From: an uncultured Proteiniphilum sp.
Lineage (GTDB): Bacteria > Bacteroidota > Bacteroidia > Bacteroidales > Dysgonomonadaceae
Assembly: GCF_937873925.1 (NCBI RefSeq)
Contig: NZ_CALNAT010000166.1
Coordinates: 1-19,346 of the forward strand
Reading direction: 5' to 3'
Length of the DNA stretch: 19,346 nt
Part shown: positions 14,064-19,346 of the stretch, piece by piece
Layout: every line of letters begins with the position of its first letter
How positions within the stretch are numbered: the stretch's first letter is position 1
Translations under genes and position numbers: made by a program
The notes under the pieces: model-generated
Seen by the model: the letters and a program-made list of their open reading frames with translations, nothing else
Told to the model about the DNA's origin: nothing
The model's database searches: none

Positions 14064-15253
14064 AACCATACAAAGAGATCCTGTTGCGTCCCGGGAAAGA
14101 AGCTTCCCTGCAACGTTTTCATCCCTGGGTTTTCTCAGGAGCTATTGCCCGTAAACCGGAAGATCTGACCGAAGGAGAAACGGTGCGTGTACTGGCTTCC
14201 GACGGGTCTTTCCTGGGAGTAGGGCATTTTCAGATCGGCAGTATTACAGTACGTATCCTGTCGTTCCTTGATGAGCCTGTAGATACTGTATTTTACGAAA
14301 GAAGCCTGGCGAATGCCTACAAAATGCGAAAAGAACTAAATCTTGTCAGGGCCGATAATAATATCTTCAGGCTGGTGCATGGAGAGGGGGATTTCCTCCC
14401 GGGGCTGATTATCGATATATACGGCGATACGGCCGTGATACAAGCTCATTCCGTAGGAATTCACAGAGATCTGGGGTTTGTTACGGGTGCATTAAAACAG
14501 ATGCTTCCGGACGGTTCCGTGAAACATATCTTCTATAAATCGGAAGGGACATTACCTTATAAAGCCGGGATATTCCCGGAGGACAGTTATCTTTCAGGGG
14601 GGAGTGATGTCAATGAGATAGCCGTAGAGAACGGATTGAGGTTTCGTATCGACTGGTTGAAGGGACAAAAGACCGGATTTTTCGTCGATCAGCGGGAAAA
14701 CCGCGCGCTGCTGGAACATTACGCCAGAAACCGCCATGTGCTGAATATGTTCTGTTATACCGGGGGCTTTTCCGTATATGCCTTGCGGGGCGGGGCCACC
14801 ACCGTAGAGTCGGTGGACAGTTCTTCGAAGGCGGTTTCCATTACCGATCAGAATGTAACTCTCAATTTCGGTGACGATTCCCGCCACCATTCCTCTCCGG
14901 AAGATGCCTTTAAGTTCCTGAAACAGCTTTCCCGCGGCGAAAAGGATCTCATTATTTTGGATCCGCCTGCTTTTGCGAAACACCGGGGAGCCATCAATAA
15001 TGCGCTGCAGGGCTACAAAAAATTGAATCTTCTTGCACTGGAGAAGATTGCGCCGGGTGGTTTCCTGTTCACATTCTCCTGCTCACAGGTGATCTCCGGT
15101 GAGCAGTTCCGGCTTGCGGTTTTCAGCGCTGCGGCCATCTCGGGACGGAAAGTACGCATTTTGCATCAGCTTACGCAGCCTGCCGACCACCCCATCAATA
15201 TCTACCATCCCGAAGGAGAATACCTGAAAGGATTGGTGCTTCAGATAGAATAA
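14060..15253 (+). CDS. rlmI: RlmI-like 23S rRNA (cytosine-C5)-methyltransferase
   Basis: A 397-residue SAM-dependent methyltransferase with an N-terminal PUA-type RNA-binding domain (1-75, with HPWVFSGAI), a linker domain (VHGEGDFLPGLIIDIYGD, 106-123; KTGFFVDQREN, 204-214) and a Rossmann-fold catalytic domain: motif I NMFCYTGGFS (229-238), motif IV DPPAFAK (301-307) and a cysteine motif SCSQ (340-343). The order and length match RlmI/YccW, which methylates C1962 of 23S rRNA in E. coli. The exact target here is inferred. The ATG overlaps the exonuclease stop by 4 bp, and the gene ends the operon before a strong terminator. Confidence 0.9.
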   Translation: MKPYKEILLRPGKEASLQRFHPWVFSGAIARKPEDLTEGETVRVLASDGSFLGVGHFQIGSITVRILSFLDEPVDTVFYERSLANAYKMRKELNLVRADNNIFRLVHGEGDFLPGLIIDIYGDTAVIQAHSVGIHRDLGFVTGALKQMLPDGSVKHIFYKSEGTLPYKAGIFPEDSYLSGGSDVNEIAVENGLRFRIDWLKGQKTGFFVDQRENRALLEHYARNRHVLNMFCYTGGFSVYALRGGATTVESVDSSSKAVSITDQNVTLNFGDDSRHHSSPEDAFKFLKQLSRGEKDLIILDPPAFAKHRGAINNALQGYKKLNLLALEKIAPGGFLFTFSCSQVISGEQFRLAVFSAAAISGRKVRILHQLTQPADHPINIYHPEGEYLKGLVLQIE

Positions 15254-15304
15254 AAGAAAAAAAATCCGGAAAGATGGGTGTTTTTGATAGAATAGCCCTG
15301 GAAA

Positions 15305-15337
15305 AGGCGTTTAAATCTGTTTAAAGCCTCTTTTTTT
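15305..15337 (+). terminator. Intrinsic terminator after rlmI
   Basis: AGGC (15305-15308), a bulged G and TTTAAA (15310-15315), then a TCTG loop, then TTTAAA-GCCT (15320-15329), followed by CTTTTTTT (15330-15337). The stem is 10 bp and the T-run is good. It closes the DUF5063-exonuclease-rlmI operon about 50 bp after its last stop codon. Confidence 0.85.
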
Positions 15338-15402
15338 GGTTAAACTATATAAAATGTCTGATTTTTTCCCATGGAAAGTATGTTTTATAACACAAAAACG
15401 TC

Positions 15403-15410
15403 TATATTTG
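15403..15410 (+). promoter_or_regulatory. Promoter -7 element of the candidate small RNA
   Basis: TATATTTG is a full match to TAnnTTTG and is followed by CAACG. TTTT at 15383-15386 is a weak -33 candidate at short spacing. No sizeable ORF follows before the terminator at 15457-15485. Confidence 0.6.
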
Positions 15411-15416
15411 CAACGT

Positions 15417-15485
15417 GTTTTTCATGGTATTAGATTTAAGGTTAACAATGAAGATTGGTTGTCGTGAGACAACCTTTCCTTTTTT
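15417..15485 (+). ncRNA. Candidate ~70-nt small RNA
   Basis: This is a complete transcription unit too short for a gene: a -7 element at 15403-15410, a predicted start near 15417, and a terminator hairpin at 15457-15474 followed by TTTCCTTTTTT. Upstream of the terminator a second, weaker stem is possible: TTTTCAT near 15418-15424 with ATGAAGA at about 15448-15454. Between them lies TTAGATTTAAGGTTAAC, which would be single-stranded. Bacteroidales have described RNA families defined by this promoter-plus-terminator layout (for example Bacteroidales-1), but I cannot confirm membership by eye. Coordinates of the 5' end are approximate. Confidence 0.55.
15457..15485 (+). terminator. Intrinsic terminator of the candidate small RNA
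   Basis: A perfect 7-bp stem GGTTGTC/GACAACC is closed by a GTGA (GNRA-type) tetraloop and followed by TTTCCTTTTTT. It isolates the short unit from the GSCFA gene downstream. Confidence 0.85.
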
Positions 15486-15548
15486 ATAGACCTTCCCACC
15501 TTCATTCCTTCTGCGATTTCACAAATTATAAACCGGTTGAATGAGCGA

Positions 15549-15560
15549 AATGGCGCCATT
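15549..15560. promoter_or_regulatory. 12-bp palindrome upstream of the GSCFA promoter element
   Basis: AATGGCGCCATT is a perfect inverted repeat ending 5 bp before the -7 element at 15566, that is, inside the promoter spacer. This position would suit a repressor site. No regulator gene lies nearby. Confidence 0.3.
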
Positions 15561-15565
15561 ATTGT

Positions 15566-15573
15566 TATTTTTG
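15566..15573 (+). promoter_or_regulatory. Promoter -7 element of the GSCFA-murF/alr unit
   Basis: TATTTTTG matches TAnnTTTG. Predicted initiation near 15580 gives a very short leader of about 12 nt to the ATG at 15592. No TTTG is present at the usual -33 distance. Confidence 0.5.
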
Positions 15574-15591
15574 TAATGAAAATTGTGTAAG

Positions 15592-16593
15592 ATGAATTTC
15601 AGGACAACTATAGAGATACCGGCATCGGATATACGGATCGATCACTCTACCCGGCTGATGCTTTTCGGTTCCTGCTTTGCTGAGAATATAGGCGGGAAAC
15701 TTCTGCAATATAAGTTTCAGGTGGATATGAATCCGTTCGGTATTCTGTACAATCCCCTTTCCGTTGCCGCTGCCCTCAGGAGGCTATTGTCCGCAGTTCC
15801 CTTTTCAGAAGCTGATCTTGTATTCCACAACGGACTATATCACAGTTTTATGCACCATGGACATTTTTCGGCTCCCGACAAAGATACCTGTCTGCATAAT
15901 ATTTCGGAACGTTTTGAAAGAGCTGCCGGGAGTATCAGGGAAACGGATCTTTTCCTCATTACCTTTGGCTCTGCTTATGCATATAAATGGAGGGAAAACG
16001 GTGAAATTACGGGAAATTGCCACAAGTTTCCCGCCCGCCTGTTCCACCGGGTCCGTTTGTCGGTAGATGAGATTACGGAGGAGTGGGGGAAGCTGATCAC
16101 CACGCTCACGACCATTCATCCGAACATTAAACTGCTGTTTACGGTCAGTCCCGTCCGCCACTGGAAAGAGGGGGCGCATGACAATCAGGTCAGTAAATCC
16201 ATACTCCATCTGGCGATAGACAATCTGCAGCATCTTTTCGAAGAGAATGTGCGCTATTTCCCTGCCTATGAGGTAATGATCGACGAATTGCGCGATTACA
16301 GGTTCTACGGCGAAGATATGATCCACCCTTCCCCTGTCGCGGTAGATTACATCTGGCAACTTTTCGGTAATACATTTTTTTCGGCCGGGACAAGGAAAAT
16401 CAATGAAGAATGGGAGCAGATCAGGAAAGCGATAGATCATCATCCGCTCCATCCCGGAACGGAAGCTCATGGAGCATTCATAGAGGATACGTTGAGAAAA
16501 TTGGCCCGTTTTACCCAAAAGTATCCTGAGATTTCATGGGATGAAGAGAAGCATAGGTGGTTCGGTGGAAGAGCGGAAGGTGTCAATGAATGA
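15592..16593 (+). CDS. GSCFA domain protein (SGNH/GDSL hydrolase-like)
   Basis: A 333-residue protein. The family name motif GSCFAEN is at 26-32 and supplies the candidate nucleophile Ser27. A C-terminal DMIHPSP (Asp242, His245) gives the D-x-x-H pair expected of SGNH esterases, and TFGSAYAYKW (about 126-135) is also typical of the family. GSCFA proteins are predicted esterases or acyl-hydrolases; the substrate is unknown. No signal peptide is evident, so it appears cytosolic. The ATG at 15592 is preferred to an in-frame TTG three codons upstream. It is 69 bp from the murF/alr fusion, with no terminator between them, so co-transcription is likely and a cell-envelope substrate is possible. Confidence 0.9.
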   Translation: MNFRTTIEIPASDIRIDHSTRLMLFGSCFAENIGGKLLQYKFQVDMNPFGILYNPLSVAAALRRLLSAVPFSEADLVFHNGLYHSFMHHGHFSAPDKDTCLHNISERFERAAGSIRETDLFLITFGSAYAYKWRENGEITGNCHKFPARLFHRVRLSVDEITEEWGKLITTLTTIHPNIKLLFTVSPVRHWKEGAHDNQVSKSILHLAIDNLQHLFEENVRYFPAYEVMIDELRDYRFYGEDMIHPSPVAVDYIWQLFGNTFFSAGTRKINEEWEQIRKAIDHHPLHPGTEAHGAFIEDTLRKLARFTQKYPEISWDEEKHRWFGGRAEGVNE

Positions 16594-16620
16594 GACAATA
16601 CGCCCGTATGCCCATGAGCC

Positions 16621-16657
16621 AAATCAATAAATCAGTAAATCTACAAATCGGTAAATA
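16621..16657 (+). repeat. Short degenerate repeat tract before murF/alr
   Basis: About four imperfect 9-bp units of the form AAATCnGTA (AAATCAATA, AATCAGTAA, ATCTACAAA, TCGGTAAAT). It is similar in style to the tract at 740-975. It occupies most of the 69-bp gap, and I see no promoter or terminator in the gap. Confidence 0.6.
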
Positions 16658-16662
16658 GTCGT

Positions 16663-19131
16663 ATGCAATATAATATTCAACAGATAGCGTCCATATTAGG
16701 TGTCCTGGTCAGTAAGCAGCAACCCGGTAAAATTACTATCCTGCTCACCGACAGCCGTAAGTTGACACTTCCGTCCGAGACGCTTTTCTTCGCTCTCGAG
16801 ACTAAAAATAATGACGCACATGTATTTGTAGGGGAGTTGTATGAGAAAGGTGTGCGTAATTTTGTGGTATCTAAGTTCTTGCCGGAATGGAAAAAGTTTG
16901 CCGATGCCGATTTCCTGAAAGTGAAAAACACCTTGTCGGCATTGCAGAAGATCGCAGCTTATCATAGAAGGCAGTTCAACATACCGGTGATCGGAATTAC
17001 GGGGAGTAACGGAAAAACCGTTGTAAAAGAATGGCTCTATCAAATACTTGAAAAGGATTATAACATTGTCCGTTCCCCCAGGAGTTACAATTCCCAGATC
17101 GGCGTGCCGTTATCTGTCTGGCAACTCGACGGGGAAACGGAACTGGGTATTTTTGAAGCGGGCATATCGATGCCGGATGAGATGGAAAATCTGGAACCTG
17201 TTATCAGACCTACCATCGGGGTCTTGACAAAAATAGGGGAGGCACATCAGGAAAATTTCACTTCTTTACAACAGAAGATCATGGAAAAGCTGGTGCTTTT
17301 CACCAATTGCGATGTGTTCATTTTTGATGAAGACAGCGGATTGGTTTCCCAATGCATCGATCAGATGGTGCTTTCACAGAAAACCTTTACCTGGTCGAGA
17401 AAAAACAGGAATGCCCATTTATATGTCTCGGCCGTGAAAAAGAGAGGAGACGGTACGGAGATTAACTATTCTCTGCTGGATTTTGACGGCTCCTTCACGA
17501 TTCCTTTCACTGATGAAGCTTCCATTGAGAATGCCATCAGTTGTCTGGCAGTTGCACTCTATCTGCACGTTTCACCGGAAGAGATCTCGTCCAGGATGGC
17601 CATCCTCGAACCGGTGGCCATGCGGTTGGATGTGCGGAAAGGAAAAGAGAATTGCATCATTATCAACGATACCTATAATTCCGATATCAACTCCATTAAA
17701 ATTGCGCTTGATTTTCAACAACAACGAAAAGTAGACCGCCATCTGAAAAAAACGTTGATCCTTTCCGATATCCTTCAGGCTGGGATGCCGTCGAGACCTC
17801 TCTATAAGAAGGTGGAGGAAATGGTGGAACAGAGCGGAGTGGAAAGAATTATCGGGATAGGCAAGGAGATTACCGCCAATCAGGATCTGTTTTCAATGCC
17901 GGAGAGATCGTTTTATCAGACGACGGATCAATTTATCTCTTCTGGGGAATGGAAAAAATTCAATCATGAGCTGATCCTGCTGAAAGGAGCACGAAAATAT
18001 CATTTTGAGCAAATTACTTCCCTTATTGAGGAACGTATCCATGAGACAGTGCTGGAGGTCGATCTGGATGCGGTTGTACATAATTTCAACTTTTACAAGT
18101 CGCGTCTGCAACCCGATGTAAAGCTGGTTTGCATGGTGAAGGCCAACGGATATGGGGCCGGTGCCGTGGAAATTGCCAAAACACTCCAATACCACCGTTG
18201 TGATTACCTGGCGGTAGCCGTTGCCGACGAGGGTATTCAGCTCAGGAAAGAGGGTATCTCGCTGCCCCTGATTGTGTTGAACCCTGAAGTGAACGGTTTC
18301 GAAGAGCTCTTCTCGGCGGACCTGGAACCGGAAGTGTATAATTTCCGTATTCTGGAGTCTTTTATTAAGGAGGCAGAACGAAGAGGGGTCACTCATTATC
18401 CCATCCACCTGAAGATCGATACCGGTATGCACCGATTGGGATTCCTTCCGGAACAGATACCGGAGATGATCGCGCTGCTTAAGAGACAAAAAGGGTTGAG
18501 AGTACATTCCATATTCTCTCACCTGTCGGCAAGCGAAAGCTGGCATTTCGATGATTTCACCCACCGTCAGATGGATATATTCAGGAATGCGGCAAAGGAA
18601 ATTGAACAGGCATTCAATTATCCCATATACAAGCATATTCTCAATTCCGCGGGTATGGAACGTTTCCCGGAATCCCGATGGGATATGGCCCGTCTGGGAA
18701 TCGGATTGTATGGTGTAAGCGCAAGCGGTTTACCGGGGCTTAAGAATGTCTGTACATTGAAGACGACTATCCTGCAGATAAAGCAGATCTCCTCAAACGA
18801 GACTATTGGTTACGGGAGGAAAGAAAAACTGGATCGTGACGCCCGTATCGCGACCATTCGGTTCGGTTATGCTGACGGACTGGACAGGCAATTCGGTAAC
18901 CGAAAAGGAAAAGTGCTTATCAATGGGCAATATGCTCCCATTGTAGGAAATGTATGTATGGATCTTTGCATGGTAGATGTGACCGGCATTCACGCAGAGG
19001 AGGGCGATACGGTCATCCTGTTTGGAGAAAATCTGTCCGTGATTGAACTTGCGGAAAGTATCGGCACCATTCCTTATGAGATACTGACCTCCGTCTCTTC
19101 CCGGGTAAAACGTATCTATATCAAAGAATAG
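16663..19131 (+). CDS. murF/alr: Bifunctional MurF (D-Ala-D-Ala-adding ligase) / alanine racemase
   Basis: An 822-residue fusion. The N-terminal half (about 1-455) is UDP-MurNAc-tripeptide:D-Ala-D-Ala ligase: an N-terminal substrate-binding region, the ATP loop GITGSNGKT (111-119) and the Mur-ligase NDTYNSD motif (335-341). The C-terminal half (about 462-822) is a PLP alanine racemase with LEVDLDAVVHNF at its start, the PLP lysine Lys493 in VKANGYGAG, the catalytic Tyr717 in TIGYGRK, and the conserved RFGYADGLDR and GNVCMD segments. Alr makes D-Ala; a separate Ddl joins two D-Ala, and MurF adds the dipeptide to the peptidoglycan precursor. The fusion is standard in Bacteroidota. It acts in the cytosol and is probably transcribed with the GSCFA gene. 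Confidence 0.97.
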   Translation: MQYNIQQIASILGVLVSKQQPGKITILLTDSRKLTLPSETLFFALETKNNDAHVFVGELYEKGVRNFVVSKFLPEWKKFADADFLKVKNTLSALQKIAAYHRRQFNIPVIGITGSNGKTVVKEWLYQILEKDYNIVRSPRSYNSQIGVPLSVWQLDGETELGIFEAGISMPDEMENLEPVIRPTIGVLTKIGEAHQENFTSLQQKIMEKLVLFTNCDVFIFDEDSGLVSQCIDQMVLSQKTFTWSRKNRNAHLYVSAVKKRGDGTEINYSLLDFDGSFTIPFTDEASIENAISCLAVALYLHVSPEEISSRMAILEPVAMRLDVRKGKENCIIINDTYNSDINSIKIALDFQQQRKVDRHLKKTLILSDILQAGMPSRPLYKKVEEMVEQSGVERIIGIGKEITANQDLFSMPERSFYQTTDQFISSGEWKKFNHELILLKGARKYHFEQITSLIEERIHETVLEVDLDAVVHNFNFYKSRLQPDVKLVCMVKANGYGAGAVEIAKTLQYHRCDYLAVAVADEGIQLRKEGISLPLIVLNPEVNGFEELFSADLEPEVYNFRILESFIKEAERRGVTHYPIHLKIDTGMHRLGFLPEQIPEMIALLKRQKGLRVHSIFSHLSASESWHFDDFTHRQMDIFRNAAKEIEQAFNYPIYKHILNSAGMERFPESRWDMARLGIGLYGVSASGLPGLKNVCTLKTTILQIKQISSNETIGYGRKEKLDRDARIATIRFGYADGLDRQFGNRKGKVLINGQYAPIVGNVCMDLCMVDVTGIHAEEGDTVILFGENLSVIELAESIGTIPYEILTSVSSRVKRIYIKE

Positions 19132-19212
19132 TCTGAACCTTATCGGAACCGCAGGCGGCTTCCGGAATTCATCCCCCCAGAACCTTGTAATATTATTCTG
19201 TGGTTAGTACAT

Positions 19213-19247
19213 AAAAAAATATCCCGGTAATGCCGGGATATTTTTTT
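19213..19247. terminator. Bidirectional intrinsic terminator
   Basis: TATCCCGG (19220-19227), loop TAATG, CCGGGATA (19233-19240), flanked by seven A on one side and seven T on the other. It works in both directions and separates murF/alr from the convergent OmpA-like gene. A weaker hairpin without a T-run lies at 19144-19164. Confidence 0.9.
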
Positions 19248-19272
19248 ATTCAGTATTTGCTATAACCTTATC

Positions 19273-19346
19273 CTAGTCAACGAAGAAGATAGCAACACGG
19301 TTCCAGTCGTTTTCTGCATATGGCTGTTGGGTATCACCCTTCCAGT
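19273..19346 (-). CDS. C-terminal end of an OmpA-like family protein (partial)
   Basis: Only the last 23 codons and the TAG stop (19275-19273) are in the window. The reading is WKGDTQQPYAENDWNR followed by VAIFFVD. From memory this resembles the end of OmpA-like peptidoglycan-associated domains in Bacteroidota, which often finish with KGDxxQPFxENDxNR and a beta strand. The convergent terminator just past the stop supports a real gene end. The family call rests on this short piece alone. Confidence 0.5.
   Translation of the reverse strand, partial: WKGDTQQPYAENDWNRVAIFFVD

Larger units (their letters stand above)
15254..15591. other. Intergenic region with terminator, small-RNA unit and promoter
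   Basis: A 338-bp stretch with no convincing CDS. In order it holds the terminator of the DUF5063 operon (15305-15337), a stand-alone promoter (15403-15410) with a short transcript unit ending in a second terminator (to 15485), the GACCTTCCCACCTTC word shared with position 904 (here 15489-15503), a 12-bp palindrome (15549-15560) and the promoter of the GSCFA gene (15566-15573). It is notably AT-rich. Confidence 0.8.

Noticed and set aside
15835..16518. Minus-strand open frame of 227 codons opposite the GSCFA gene
   Set aside because: It is antisense to a gene with family motifs at both ends and has no promoter or conserved motif of its own.
17893..18636. Minus-strand open frame of 247 codons opposite the alanine racemase half
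   Set aside because: The plus strand encodes well-conserved MurF/Alr motifs throughout; the antisense frame shows no family features.

Overview
The window looks like core chromosome of a Bacteroidota, most likely Bacteroidales. The evidence is promoter elements of the TAnnTTTG type, starts that mostly lack a strong Shine-Dalgarno, lineage-restricted families (DUF4834, DUF5063, GSCFA) and a MurF-alanine racemase fusion. A Dysgonomonadaceae-like genus is a guess from protein style only. I see no phage, transposon, CRISPR array, tRNA or rRNA.

Layout. Positions 1-12675 are read on the minus strand. From 12675 downward these are: rimP-nusA-infB (ribosome maturation, transcription elongation, translation initiation); an OmpH/Skp-like chaperone, murI, cvpA, psd and pssA, tightly packed and partly overlapping by 4 bp (periplasmic chaperone, D-glutamate for peptidoglycan, phosphatidylethanolamine synthesis); a small DUF4834 membrane protein; then an alpha-oxoamine synthase, a threonine-synthase-like PLP enzyme and, after a repeat-rich gap, a short-chain dehydrogenase cut by the window edge. 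A divergent promoter region at about 12676-12924 separates this block from plus-strand genes: DUF5063 - RNase D-like exonuclease - RlmI-like methyltransferase (all overlapping), then a strong terminator, a candidate small RNA, a GSCFA esterase-like protein and the bifunctional MurF/Alr. A bidirectional terminator follows, and then the last 23 codons of a minus-strand OmpA-like protein.

Main interpretation. The three lipid-type enzymes at 1-3576 match the three chemical steps of sulfonolipid (capnine/sulfobacin) synthesis: making cysteate with a threonine-synthase-fold enzyme, condensing cysteate with a fatty acyl thioester by a PLP alpha-oxoamine synthase, and reducing the 3-keto product with an SDR. 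The cluster lies directly beyond the phosphatidylethanolamine genes, so the minus block carries head-group chemistry for two membrane lipid classes.

Regulatory points. A terminator-like hairpin with a T-run lies between the strong rimP promoter and the rimP start, which suggests attenuation of the rimP-nusA-infB operon. A roughly 70-nt promoter-to-terminator unit at 15403-15485 looks like a free-standing small RNA. Degenerate AT-rich intergenic repeats occur at 740-975 and 16621-16657.
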